A stretch of 27,466 nt of DNA. Source: CAYVQE01 sp964633205. GTDB taxonomy: Bacteria; Myxococcota; B64-G9. Each line of letters begins with the position of its first letter. Position 1 is the first letter of the stretch. A program made the position numbers and the translations under genes. The notes under the pieces are model-generated. The model had not been told where the DNA came from. It saw nothing but the letters and a program-made list of their open reading frames with translations, and searched no databases. Below are positions 9,248-18,125 of the stretch, one piece after another. The stretch spans positions 1-27,466 of the forward strand of contig CAZWFN010000079.1 in NCBI GenBank assembly GCA_964633205.1, read 5' to 3'.

Positions 9248-10791
9248 CAGCTCTCCTCCCCGGCGCCGCCGTCGGTCCGCCGCTCGCCCTGGCGGCGGTC
9301 GCGGCCGGGCACCGCGGCCGCGCGTTGGCGCCGGTCGCTGCCCGAGCGGCGGTCGCCCAGCGGCTGGCCCGGCAGGTAGGGCCGCTCGACCAGGCTGACG
9401 ATCTGGCGCACCTTGCCGCAGCTCGGATCGCGCGGAATCTCGTCCACCCGGCTCAAGCGCAGCCGGACCGAATCGGCCACCCCCTTGCGCCCCAGGTACT
9501 CCACGAAGCGCCGTTCGAGCTCGGCCCGCACCGCCGGCTCGGCCGCGGCATCGCGCACCCGGAAACGCACCAGCAGCTCGTCCGCGGCCGTCTGCACCAG
9601 CTGGTACTGTACCAGCTGGTCGATGCCCAAAAACAGGGCCTCGAACGGGATGGGCGGCAGGGCCACCGGCTCGCCGGCGGCATCCGGCACCCACAGGGTG
9701 TCGTCGGTGCGGCCCTGGACGTGGATCAGGGGATAGGGCAGACCGCAGTCGCAGCTTTCCTGCAAGCGGGTGGCCTGGTCGCCGATCTCGTAGCGCAGGA
9801 TGGGGAAGGCGCGGGCGAACAGGCAGCTGACGTAGACCTTGTCGCCCGGCTGGCCCGGCGCCACCGGCCGGCCGGCCGGGTCGACCGGCTCGACGATGAA
9901 GGTGTCGCTGTTCAGGTGCAGCCCGCTGTGCCGGTCGCACTCGCTGGCCAGGTTGATGCCCTCGGAGGTGCCGTAGGTCTCGTAGAGCGGGCTGTCGGGA
10001 AAGGCCTGCTCGATGGCCTCGCGCGCCGGCCGGGTCAGCGGCTCGCTGGAGCAGGTCAGCACCCAGGGCTGGATTCGCAGCCGGCCGGCCAGCTGCTCGT
10101 GGGCCAGCACCTCGAGCATGGTGGGATAACAATGCAGCACGTTGGGCTGGATCTGGTTCAGCTCGGCCACCAGCTGCTCGACCGGCTCGATCACCGACAG
10201 GTAGGAAAAGCGCGACACCAGCTTGCCGATCGGCGGGGTCATGCGAAACAGCACATAGGTGATGAAGTGGCCGTTGAGCACCGAGATCAGCGCCACCCGC
10301 ACCTTCTTCACCAGGATGCGGCCGGCGTGGTAGAAAAATCCGAAGAACGAAGGCTTGAACCGGATACCGCGGGTCACCGCCAGCGCCCGCACCCAGTCCC
10401 AGTCGCGGCGGTCGTAGGCGAAGTAGCCGGGCGCGCCGGTGGTGCCCGAGGTGGTGGTGACCACGAAGCGGCCGCGGTACCAGCAGCCCACCCGATCCGG
10501 CGCCTTGACCCAGCGCTGCACCCCCTCGAGGCGCAGCCGCCGATCGGTGGCCACCCGATCGAAGTTCTCCATCAGCATCTCCTTGGTCGTCGGCGGCAGC
10601 TGCTGGATGGAGAAGTCGGGCGCGTCCGGATCGATCCCGCGGTAGTGCTCGGCGAAGAAGGGCGAGTTGCGCTGGGCGAAACGGACCATCTGGCGCAGCT
10701 TCTTCTGCCTGATGGCCTCGATCCGTTCGGGCTGGAGCTTATCGTGGCGGCGGAGCTTCAAACAGTAGTAGATCGTTCGCAGCAGACCCAT
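9247..10791 (-). CDS. PaaK/CapK-like adenylate-forming enzyme (phenylacetate-CoA ligase family)
   Basis: A 514-aa member of the ANL adenylating superfamily. The ATP-binding P-loop motif TTSGTTGAPG is at 113-122, YETYGTSE at 270-277, RYEIGD at 333-338, GRTDD at 360-364, and a C-terminal SCGKVRQ with the likely catalytic K460. This pattern fits the PaaK/CapK/coenzyme F390 synthetase-like group, which activates a carboxylate as an acyl-AMP; the substrate cannot be read from sequence. The ATG at 10791 was chosen because GGAG lies about 6 nt upstream; a further in-frame start at 10848 lacks this. The tail after 478 is an Arg/Asp/Gly-rich disordered stretch (RRSGSDRR-like). It overlaps the following small membrane protein gene by one base. 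Confidence 0.85.
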   Translation of the reverse strand: MGLLRTIYYCLKLRRHDKLQPERIEAIRQKKLRQMVRFAQRNSPFFAEHYRGIDPDAPDFSIQQLPPTTKEMLMENFDRVATDRRLRLEGVQRWVKAPDRVGCWYRGRFVVTTTSGTTGAPGYFAYDRRDWDWVRALAVTRGIRFKPSFFGFFYHAGRILVKKVRVALISVLNGHFITYVLFRMTPPIGKLVSRFSYLSVIEPVEQLVAELNQIQPNVLHCYPTMLEVLAHEQLAGRLRIQPWVLTCSSEPLTRPAREAIEQAFPDSPLYETYGTSEGINLASECDRHSGLHLNSDTFIVEPVDPAGRPVAPGQPGDKVYVSCLFARAFPILRYEIGDQATRLQESCDCGLPYPLIHVQGRTDDTLWVPDAAGEPVALPPIPFEALFLGIDQLVQYQLVQTAADELLVRFRVRDAAAEPAVRAELERRFVEYLGRKGVADSVRLRLSRVDEIPRDPSCGKVRQIVSLVERPYLPGQPLGDRRSGSDRRQRAAAVPGRDRRQGERRTDGGAGEES

Positions 10792-10884
10792 CTTCTCTCC
10801 GCCATCCCTCGGCCGGCCACTTTCCCACGGCACCGCCGCGGCTGTCAAATTCAGCTTGGCCGGCGAGGACTTCGGTGGGCCGGG

Positions 10885-11391
10885 CTACTGCGCCGGCTCG
10901 GGCTGCGGCTGGTCGGCCGCGCCGCTGGAGCCGGGCTCGGGCTTTTCGGCGGGCTGCTCGGCCGGGGCCTCGGCATCCGCCCCGGCCGCGCCCGCTTCCT
11001 CGTCGGCCGCGTCCTCTTCCTCGTCGGCCGCGTCCGCTTCCGCCTCGGCCTCGATGGGCCAGCGGATCTCGATGCTCTGCACCGGCGCCAGGCGGCGGAT
11101 GGGCGAGCGGCTCGGGGTGTAGGCGAAGTTCTTGTCGAGCTCGTCGACCACGTAGAAGGTGGTCTCGGGCCCGACCGCCACCGGCTCGAAGGAGCCGAGC
11201 AGGGTACAGGTGTTGACCCAGAAGGTCAGCGGCTTGACGCGGATGGTGACTTGGTCCTTGCCCCGCGGCCACGGGAAGACCTTGGCCATGTCCTCCTCGT
11301 GCACCAGCGCGCGCGACGCCGAACCGCAAGCCCCGGCGGCCAGGGCCAGCAACACGCCCCCGGCAACCACCAACAGCCCTCTCGAACGCAT
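10885..11391 (-). CDS. Putative lipoprotein with acidic Ala/Glu-rich C-terminus
   Basis: A 168-aa protein of unknown function. The N-terminus is a lipoprotein signal peptide (MRSRG, hydrophobic core, LAAGAC with acylated C22). Residues about 25-115 look like a small folded domain; the last 55 residues are Ala/Glu/Asp- then Pro/Gln-rich and probably disordered. Two identical 20-bp copies (10995-11014, 11016-11035; period 21) encode the repeated ADEE-type segment. The ATG at 11391 follows GGGAGGTGGGG; a GTG at 11397 would fall inside that Shine-Dalgarno, so it was rejected. A plausible promoter lies at 11438-11467. Residues C23-on are followed by Gly/Ser rather than Asp, favouring the outer membrane by general rules, which may not hold here. 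Confidence 0.8.
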   Translation of the reverse strand: MRSRGLLVVAGGVLLALAAGACGSASRALVHEEDMAKVFPWPRGKDQVTIRVKPLTFWVNTCTLLGSFEPVAVGPETTFYVVDELDKNFAYTPSRSPIRRLAPVQSIEIRWPIEAEAEADAADEEEDAADEEAGAAGADAEAPAEQPAEKPEPGSSGAADQPQPEPAQ

Positions 11392-11437
11392 CCCCACCTC
11401 CCGGCCAGACGCCTCGGGTTCCGGATTCGAAGACCCG

Positions 11438-11467
11438 ATTGTAACGACAGGCGGCGGTCGGGCGCAA
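11438..11467 (-). promoter_or_regulatory. Candidate sigma70 promoter for the 10885-11391 lipoprotein gene
   Basis: On the minus strand TTGCGC (11467-11462), an 18-nt spacer and TACAAT (11443-11438) lie about 50 nt before the start codon. The -10 matches 5/6 and the -35 only 3/6. Confidence 0.45.
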
Positions 11468-11505
11468 CTCGCCAGCTCAGCCCAGAATCTTTCACCACTT
11501 TACGG

Positions 11506-11699
11506 CTGATTTCCCAGATCGGCCGTGAGGTCAAGGAAGCAAGGCGTTTTCGAGCGGAGTCGTAGTCATCTACGTCGCCCCTGGCGGGACCGCAAAAACC
11601 GCGGAGCATCGAAAACGCCTTGCTGACGGCGAAGCCGGGCCTGCGAGCTTTACGAGCGGTTCTCGGTCCGCAGAGATCGCGGCCGAGGTGGGAAATCAG
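11506..11699. repeat. 194-bp nested inverted-repeat element (REP/MITE-like)
   Basis: The outer arms are 11506-11525 and 11680-11699: CTGATTTCCCA..TCGGCCG, 20 nt with two mismatches. The inner arms are 11538-11553 and 11609-11624: AGCAAGGCGTTTTCGA, 16 nt perfect. Between them is a small palindrome CGTAG-TCAT-CTACG (11561-11574). The right end starts 2 nt after the stop codon of the lytic transglycosylase gene. There is no plausible gene inside and no transposase. The nested arms look like a non-autonomous palindromic element or a large structured 3' RNA. Confidence 0.8.
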
Positions 11700-11701
11700 G
11701 G

Positions 11702-12454
11702 TCAGCCGGTTTGTAGCAGGTTGCCGCTGGGCCCCAGGCTGCGCTGGTAGTCGCGGTAGATGTGCAGGATCTTGCGGAAGTAGTCGGTGAACCGGGGCTG
11801 CAGGCGGCCGTAGCGCCGCTCGATGAAGCGCACGTTGCGCGGGCCCCGGTTGTAGGCGGTCAGCGCCCGGCGGTACGATCCCTGGTAACGATCCAGCAGC
11901 CGGCGCAGGTAGTAGGTGCCGAGCCGCACGTTGTACTCCGGATTGTGCAAGCCGTGGGGCCCGAACCACTCCAGTCCCAGCCGTTGGGCCATCTCGGCGC
12001 CGGTGGCCGGCATCACCTGCATCAGCCCGCGGGCGCCCTTGTTCGAGATGGCCTCGGCGGAAAAGGCGCTCTCGACCCGGATCAGCGCCGCCAGGAACAA
12101 GGGATCGATGCGGTGGCGTCGGCCCTCGTCCAGCAGCATCCGGCTCAGCCGCCGCTGCTCGTGGGACGCCAGGAAGTTCGGGTAACGGGCCAGTACCTGG
12201 CGCACCGAGTCGCGCAGGGCCTTGGCCCGCATCTCCCGCAAGCGCTGGTCGGGCTGGAAGCCGGTTGCCAGCTGCTCCAGCGGCCGGGTGCCCGACAGCA
12301 GCAGGATGTCCGGCGCCCCGTTCGTCGCGGCGCTCGCCTGCGGCAGCGGAGCGGCGCCGGGCCGCGCGACCAGGGCCAGCCCGGCCAGGCCCAGCAGCAG
12401 CAGGCTGGCTCCGAGCCAACGCTTGCGCATGTCGAAAAGCTGTCTGAATCTCAT
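11702..12454 (-). CDS. Lytic transglycosylase (SLT family), membrane-anchored or exported
   Basis: A 250-aa protein. Residues 10-31 form a hydrophobic signal or anchor. The C-terminal SLT domain (about 112-235) has the catalytic E128 in RVESAF, GLMQVMPATG (143-152) and AYNRGPRNV (200-208), the hallmark motifs of family-1 lytic transglycosylases. It cleaves the MurNAc-GlcNAc bond of peptidoglycan with 1,6-anhydro ring formation, in the periplasm. The ATG at 12454 was chosen because GGGAG lies 6 nt upstream; an internal ATG at 12430 has no ribosome site. It is shorter than Slt70 and resembles small MltC/EmtA-like or PleA-like enzymes. Its 3' end touches the nested inverted repeat. Confidence 0.92.
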   Translation of the reverse strand: MRFRQLFDMRKRWLGASLLLLGLAGLALVARPGAAPLPQASAATNGAPDILLLSGTRPLEQLATGFQPDQRLREMRAKALRDSVRQVLARYPNFLASHEQRRLSRMLLDEGRRHRIDPLFLAALIRVESAFSAEAISNKGARGLMQVMPATGAEMAQRLGLEWFGPHGLHNPEYNVRLGTYYLRRLLDRYQGSYRRALTAYNRGPRNVRFIERRYGRLQPRFTDYFRKILHIYRDYQRSLGPSGNLLQTG

Positions 12455-12873
12455 CTCCAACTCCCAGTCGGTGGTCGAACGGCGTCCCACCGGCTTACAA
12501 CGGCACGCAAAGCAATTTCCGGACCAGTTTCCAACGCAACGCGTCGAAAGAACCCGAACTGGCTCATAACATACCGTAATTTATCGACTATACGGGACTG
12601 CCGGTTCACCCCCGGGCCGCGAGAGCTGGATCATCCCCCGCCGCCGGCGGCCGGCGGCCTTTTTCAGATTTTCTCTCTATTTCTGATAATTAGACGGTAA
12701 GTGCTCCGTTTCGGAATCCGTATCCCGGAATTTGCGGCTGTAACGCCGATTATACACCCCTGACCGGCATGTCCGGATTCGACCAGCGCATCGCGATTCT
12801 TGACGGTCGAAGACCGACCGGGCATGCTGTGGCTCAGCGAGCGATGGCCGGTCCACCGGCAGGAGGCGTGCAC
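12455..12873. other. Intergenic region between divergent lytic transglycosylase and PilZ-like genes
   Basis: About 420 bp with no convincing gene. It is AT-richer than the surroundings around 12560-12595 and 12660-12760. It contains a strong plus-strand terminator (12640-12664), a weak plus-strand promoter candidate just before it (ATAACA 12566-12571, 17 nt, TATACG 12589-12594), and another weak one closer to the PilZ-like gene (TTGACG at about 12799, 17 nt, CATGCT). An in-frame extension of the PilZ-like gene back to 12769 is open but has no ribosome site. Confidence 0.6.
12640..12664 (+). terminator. Rho-independent terminator on the plus strand
   Basis: A perfect 8-bp GC stem (GCCGCCGG / CCGGCGGC, 12640-12647 and 12651-12658) with a 3-nt loop is followed by C and five T. 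It works only in the plus direction. No plus-strand gene lies upstream of it, so it may end a short leader or small RNA, or block antisense transcription. Confidence 0.65.
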
Positions 12874-13230
12874 ATGGCCCTGGGACGAGACAAGTGGACC
12901 CGCATCGAGGTGGCCACCAAGCTGGAGGCGCCGCGCAAGACCTACCGCTTCCAGACGCTCTACGTCAGCCCGGGCGGCCTGTTCGTGCCCACCGCCGAGA
13001 CGCTCGACCCGCGCACCGGGCTGACGGTCAGCTTCCAGATCGAGGGCCAGCCGGTGGTGGCCCACACCGAGCTGCGGCGGCTGCTGTCGGCCGCCGACGC
13101 CGGGCAGCGGGGCATCGACACCGGCCAGCCGGGTTGGGAGCTGCGGCTGGTGCGCATGGAAGGTGACGGCTCGCAGATCCTGGCCGAGCACATCAAGAAG
13201 ATCCTGCTGGAGTCCGGCGGCCCGCGGTGA
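12874..13230 (+). CDS. Small PilZ-like domain protein
   Basis: A 118-aa cytoplasmic protein consisting of a single small beta-rich domain. VSPGGLFV (about residues 31-38) fits the [D/N]xSxxG region of PilZ proteins, with Tyr in place of Asp/Asn, and the RxxxR c-di-GMP motif is not evident. The C-terminal helix (about 95-115) also fits this fold, in the style of Myxococcus PilZ-like proteins. It might bind c-di-GMP weakly, or be a non-binding adaptor as the original PilZ is. The ATG at 12874 has AGGAGG at 7 nt; the upstream in-frame ATGs (12769, 12844) do not. It converges on murA with 19 nt between stops. It is a distant match, so function is uncertain. Confidence 0.72.
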   Translation: MALGRDKWTRIEVATKLEAPRKTYRFQTLYVSPGGLFVPTAETLDPRTGLTVSFQIEGQPVVAHTELRRLLSAADAGQRGIDTGQPGWELRLVRMEGDGSQILAEHIKKILLESGGPR

Positions 13231-13249
13231 GCGACCGGCCGGGCCGGCA

Positions 13250-14524
<1,275 letters not shown>

Positions 14525-14619
14525 GCCTCACTCCCCGGGGCCGTTTTCCCGCCAGCGCGTCCTGCGGGCCCGGCCTCGGTCGCAGCAAGGCGCGTGCCAG
14601 AGCCGGGACTCATGCCGGA

Positions 14620-15522
14620 TCAACCGCTTGCGGCGGGCGGCGGCGCGGGCTCCGCGGCCGGATTGACACGCTGGGCGTAGACCACCCGCTCCACCCCGCC
14701 CAGGTCGCGGCACCGGCCGATGGCCGCCAGCCCGGCGCCGCGGCACAGCTCGGCCACCGCGTCGGCCTGGGCCCGGCCCACCTCGAGCAGCAACCAGCCG
14801 GCCGGCTCCAACCGGGCGGCGGCCCGGGGTACGAAGCGCCGCAGCAGATCCAGACCGTCGCGGCCGCCGTCCAGCGCGCGGCGCGGCTCGTAGCGGCTCA
14901 CCTCCGGCTGCAGCGCGTCCAGCTCGCCGCTGGGCACGTAGGGCAGGTTGGCGCACAGCAGGTCGAAGCGGGGCTCGCCCAGCGGCTCGTCCAGGTCGCC
15001 GCAGGCGGTGGCCACCCGTTCGTCCAGCCCCAGCGCCTGCAGGTTCTCGCGCGCCAGGGCCAGCGCCTCGGCGTCGGCGTCGACCGCCCAGCCGCGCGCC
15101 CGCGGAAACGCGTGCGCCAGCGCCGCCGCCAGACAGCCGCTGCCGGTGCCCACGTCGGCGAAACGCGCCGGGCCCGGATCGCCGAACAAGGCCCGGGCCT
15201 GCTCGACGAGGGTCTCGCTGTCGGGCCGCGGGATCAGCGCCCGCCGGTCGCTGCGCAGCGGCAGCGACCAGAACTCGCGCCGGCCCGTCAGGTAGGCCAC
15301 CGGCTCGCGGTTGGCCCGGCGGCGGATCAGCTCCCGGTATGCGGCCCGCTCGCCGTCGGCCAGGGGCTTGGCGTAATCCAGGTAGAGCCGCACCCGATCG
15401 CATTCGAGCACGTGGGCTAGCAGCAGCTGGGCGTCCAGCCGCGGCGGCTCGCAGCCGTGCTGGCGCAAAAAGGCCTCGGCCCGCTCGAGCACCTCCAGCA
15501 AGGTCAGCGGCCGCTGCCCCAT
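14620..15522 (-). CDS. prmC: PrmC (HemK), release factor glutamine methyltransferase
   Basis: A 300-aa class I SAM methyltransferase that N5-methylates the GGQ glutamine of release factors. An N-terminal helical RF-binding domain (1-80) with REPVAYLTGRREFW leads into the catalytic domain, with SAM motif DVGTGSGCLA (123-132). The usual NPPY substrate motif reads N192-L-P-Y here. The ATG at 15522 overlaps the prfA stop by one base (TGATG), so target and modifying enzyme are translationally coupled. A Pro/Ala-rich tail follows residue 288. The identity is secure from both context and motifs. Confidence 0.95.
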   Translation of the reverse strand: MGQRPLTLLEVLERAEAFLRQHGCEPPRLDAQLLLAHVLECDRVRLYLDYAKPLADGERAAYRELIRRRANREPVAYLTGRREFWSLPLRSDRRALIPRPDSETLVEQARALFGDPGPARFADVGTGSGCLAAALAHAFPRARGWAVDADAEALALARENLQALGLDERVATACGDLDEPLGEPRFDLLCANLPYVPSGELDALQPEVSRYEPRRALDGGRDGLDLLRRFVPRAAARLEPAGWLLLEVGRAQADAVAELCRGAGLAAIGRCRDLGGVERVVYAQRVNPAAEPAPPPAASG

Positions 15523-16595
15523 CAATCCGCTTCCCGCTCGCCCTTGAGGGCCTCGGCGCGATCGCAGGCCTTGAGCGCATCGATCACGTCATCCAGCTCG
15601 CCGTCGATGAAGCGATCCAGCTTGCGCAGCGTCAGGCCGATGCGGTGATCGCTGACCCGGTTCTGCGGGAAGTTGTAGGTGCGGATCTTCTCCGCCCGCT
15701 GGCCGCCGCCGACCATGGAACGGCGCGACTGGCTCAGCGCGGCCTGCTGCTCGGCCAGCCGTTTCTCGTAGAGCCGGGCGCGCAGGATCTTCAGCGCCTT
15801 GGCCTTGTTCTTGATCTGCGAACGCTCGTCCTGGCACTGCACCACCAGACCGCTGGGTACGTGGGTGATGCGCACCGCCGAGTCGGTGGTGTTGACGCTC
15901 TGGCCGCCCGGGCCCGAGGAGCGGTAGCGATCGATCTCCAGCTCCTTGTCGTCGATGGCCATGTCGACCTCGTCGGCCTCGGGCAGCACGGCCACCGTGA
16001 CGGTCGAGGTGTGGATGCGGCCCTGGCTCTCGGTGGCCGGTACCCGCTGGACGCGGTGGACCCCACCCTCGAACTTCAGCGTGCTGTAGACCGCATCGCC
16101 GCTCAGCGCCGCCACCACCTCCTTGTAGCCGCCGGCGCTGGCCCAGCTCTCGCTCATCAGCTCGACCCGCCAGCCGCGGCGCTCGGCGTAGCGGCTGTAC
16201 ATGCGGAACAGGTCGGCGGCGAACAGGGCGGCCTCCTCGCCGCCGGCGCCGGCGCGGATCTCGAGCAAGACGTCTTTCTGGTCCAGCGGATCCTTGGGCA
16301 GCAGCAGCTCCTTGAGCCGCTGCTCGAGCTCCTGCAGCCGGGCCTGCATCTCGGGCAGCTCGGCGGCGGCCAGCTCGGCCAACTCGGCGTCGCCGCCGTG
16401 GGCCAGCTCGCGGTTGCCGGCGATGTCGGCTTCCAGCTGGCGGTAGGCGCGCCAGCTGGCCACGATCTCCTCGAGCTGCTTGCGCTCGCGGGCCACCTGC
16501 TGCAGCCGCTGGGGGTCGCCGTACACCCCGGGATCCTCGAGCATCCCTCCCAGCTCGTCGAAACGCTGCTCGACCTCGGCCAGCCTGGCGAACAC
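15522..16595 (-). CDS. prfA: Peptide chain release factor 1
   Basis: A 357-aa class I release factor reading UAA and UAG. The codon-recognition tripeptide PAT occurs in RVPATESQGR and marks RF1 rather than RF2. The catalytic GGQ lies in SSGPGGQSVNT, whose Gln is the PrmC substrate. The start is GTG at 16595 with GAGGAGGG about 7 nt upstream. The gene sits 22 nt after the DUF1385 gene and overlaps prmC by one base. Length and domain order are normal. Confidence 0.97.
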   Translation of the reverse strand: MFARLAEVEQRFDELGGMLEDPGVYGDPQRLQQVARERKQLEEIVASWRAYRQLEADIAGNRELAHGGDAELAELAAAELPEMQARLQELEQRLKELLLPKDPLDQKDVLLEIRAGAGGEEAALFAADLFRMYSRYAERRGWRVELMSESWASAGGYKEVVAALSGDAVYSTLKFEGGVHRVQRVPATESQGRIHTSTVTVAVLPEADEVDMAIDDKELEIDRYRSSGPGGQSVNTTDSAVRITHVPSGLVVQCQDERSQIKNKAKALKILRARLYEKRLAEQQAALSQSRRSMVGGGQRAEKIRTYNFPQNRVSDHRIGLTLRKLDRFIDGELDDVIDALKACDRAEALKGEREAD

Positions 16596-16617
16596 CGCGC
16601 GCCCTCCTCGTTGTGCC

Positions 16618-17763
16618 TCAGCCCGTCCGGCCCAGGGCCTGGACCACGGCGTCGAAATCGGCGTAGGTCTCGACCGTGGTCCGACCGCCCGCGTCCGCTT
16701 GCCGCTCGCGCCACAGGGTCTTGTGCAGCGAGGCCAGCGCCACCTCGAGCTGGTCGTCGCTGGGCGGCCGGGTGGTCAGCCGCTGGATGAACATCCCCGG
16801 CCAGGCCAGCGCCCGCGCCCAGCGGCGGTGCAGAAAGCGACTGGTCAGGCGCTGGAACTCGTAGGCCAGCCCGGCGATGGGCAACAGCAGCGGCAGCTTG
16901 ATCAAGATGTAGATCACGTGGTCGATCCAGCCGATGCCGGTCGGCTCGCCCACCAGCCAGACGATGCCCGGAAAGACCAGGGCGAAGACCAGGATCGACA
17001 GGGCGATGACCATGATCAGAAACGTGGTGCCGCAACGCGGGTGCAGCGGCTGGTGCTGCCGCGCCGCGGCCACGGTCAACGGCCCGCCGGCCTCGTAGGC
17101 GTAGATCGACTGGTGCTCGGCGCCGTGGTACATGAACACCCGGCGCACATCCTGCATCAGCGAAATCAGGCCGATGTAACCGATGAACACCAGCATCTTG
17201 ACCCCGCCGACGATGGCGTGGAAGGCGAAGTCGGCCACGCTCAGCTCGCGGCCGACCACCAGGCTGCCCAACCAGACCGCCATGTGCGGCAGGGCGATGA
17301 ACAGGCCGATGGCCAGGGCCAGGGCGAAGGCCACCGTGGCCCAGATGGTCCAGCTCTTGGTCTCGGCGGCAGCGTCGTCCAGATCCAGCGCGGCGGCGGG
17401 CGGATGCTGGGCGGGTGGACCGGCGCCGTCACCGGCCGCCGCCGGCTCGGCCGCGGCCTTTTCGGCCTTCTCGGCCCGCTCGGCGGCCTCCATGTCGGCC
17501 ATGGCCACCCGGGCCGAGAAGTTCAGCGCCGAGATGCCGTTGGCCATCGACTCCAGCAGCACCAGCGCGCCGCGGAAAAACGGCCAGCGCAGCGGCTTGA
17601 CGCCGGGCAGCAGCGGCCGCCAGGCCGCCTCGCGGATGACGATGCGGCCGTCCAGGCGGCGCACCGCCACCGCCAGCGAGCGCGGCGAGCGCATCATCAC
17701 GCCTTCCATGACGGCCTGTCCGCCCACCCGCAGCGGCCCGGCGGTCTCCGGCTGTCGTCCCAT
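16618..17763 (-). CDS. DUF1385 family membrane protein (YqhQ-like)
   Basis: A 381-aa DUF1385 protein. Hallmarks are GGQAVMEGVMMR near the N-terminus, YHGAEHQSIYAYE and HPRCGTTF; four or five hydrophobic segments lie between about residues 135 and 305. The biochemical role is not established. An Ala/Glu-rich stretch (about 88-130) separates the N-terminal motif from the first membrane helix. The ATG at 17763 was chosen because the longer start at 17802 lies inside the loop of the rpmE terminator hairpin. It is the first gene of the block with prfA, prmC and murA, an arrangement seen in many bacteria. Confidence 0.93.
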   Translation of the reverse strand: MGRQPETAGPLRVGGQAVMEGVMMRSPRSLAVAVRRLDGRIVIREAAWRPLLPGVKPLRWPFFRGALVLLESMANGISALNFSARVAMADMEAAERAEKAEKAAAEPAAAGDGAGPPAQHPPAAALDLDDAAAETKSWTIWATVAFALALAIGLFIALPHMAVWLGSLVVGRELSVADFAFHAIVGGVKMLVFIGYIGLISLMQDVRRVFMYHGAEHQSIYAYEAGGPLTVAAARQHQPLHPRCGTTFLIMVIALSILVFALVFPGIVWLVGEPTGIGWIDHVIYILIKLPLLLPIAGLAYEFQRLTSRFLHRRWARALAWPGMFIQRLTTRPPSDDQLEVALASLHKTLWRERQADAGGRTTVETYADFDAVVQALGRTG

Positions 17764-17780
17764 CGCCTCGACCCCGCAAA

Positions 17781-17812
17781 CAAAAAGCCCACCGGAAGCC
17801 ATCCGGCGGGCT
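17781..17812 (-). terminator. Rho-independent terminator after rpmE
   Basis: On the minus strand AGCCCGCCGG (17812-17803), a 7-nt loop and CCGGTGGGCT form a 10-bp stem with one G-T pair, followed by a T-run. It separates rpmE from the DUF1385 gene. Confidence 0.9.
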
Positions 17813-17888
17813 GGAGTGCCGTGGGTGCGTCTGCGTTTTGGCTGCTGCGCTCCGCCGCCAGCCCGGTGCGGGCGGACCGGCCGCGGCG

Positions 17889-18107
17889 CTACGACTCGGA
17901 CTTCTTTTCCTGCAGGCCGTACTTGCGCAGGAAGCGCTCGACGCGACCGGCGCTGTCGACCAGCTTCTGCTTGCCGGTGAAGAACGGATGGCAGTTCGAG
18001 CAGATGTCGACCTTGAAGCTACCGCGGGTCGAGCGGGTCTCGATGACGTGGCCGCAAGCGCACTCGACCACCGCTTCTTTGTACTTGGGATGGATACCCT
18101 TCTTCAT
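17889..18107 (-). CDS. rpmE: 50S ribosomal protein bL31 (zinc-binding form)
   Basis: A 72-aa bL31. C16, C18, C36 and C39 (ECACGH, ICSNCHPF) make the zinc site of the C+ paralogue; GKQKLVDSAGRVERFLRKY is the conserved C-terminal signature. It binds the central protuberance of the 50S subunit and bridges to the 30S. The ATG at 18107 has GAGGT 4 nt upstream; an in-frame upstream start at 18143 would precede this site. It has its own promoter (18162-18189) and terminator (17781-17812), so it is monocistronic. Confidence 0.97.
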   Translation of the reverse strand: MKKGIHPKYKEAVVECACGHVIETRSTRGSFKVDICSNCHPFFTGKQKLVDSAGRVERFLRKYGLQEKKSES

Positions 18108-18125
18108 GACGACCTCGACTTGGCT

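Noticed and set aside
10792..10848. 19-residue N-terminal extension of the PaaK-like enzyme
   Set aside because: The extension is not protein-like and has no ribosome site, whereas GGAG lies at correct spacing before the ATG at 10791.
12505..12513. ACGCAAAGC, a core string of GEMM-I c-di-GMP riboswitches, upstream of a PilZ-like gene
   Set aside because: The other conserved parts (the upstream GGCAAACC segment, and the GGUAGC-GGGUUACC receptor helix downstream) are absent, so the 9-mer is probably chance.
12664..13191. Minus-strand open frame of 175 codons opposite the PilZ-like gene
   Set aside because: No ribosome site at a sensible start and no recognisable domain; it would run through the terminator region.
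17764..17802. Longer start for the DUF1385 protein
   Set aside because: The ATG at 17802 lies in the rpmE terminator hairpin, so transcripts starting downstream would not include it.
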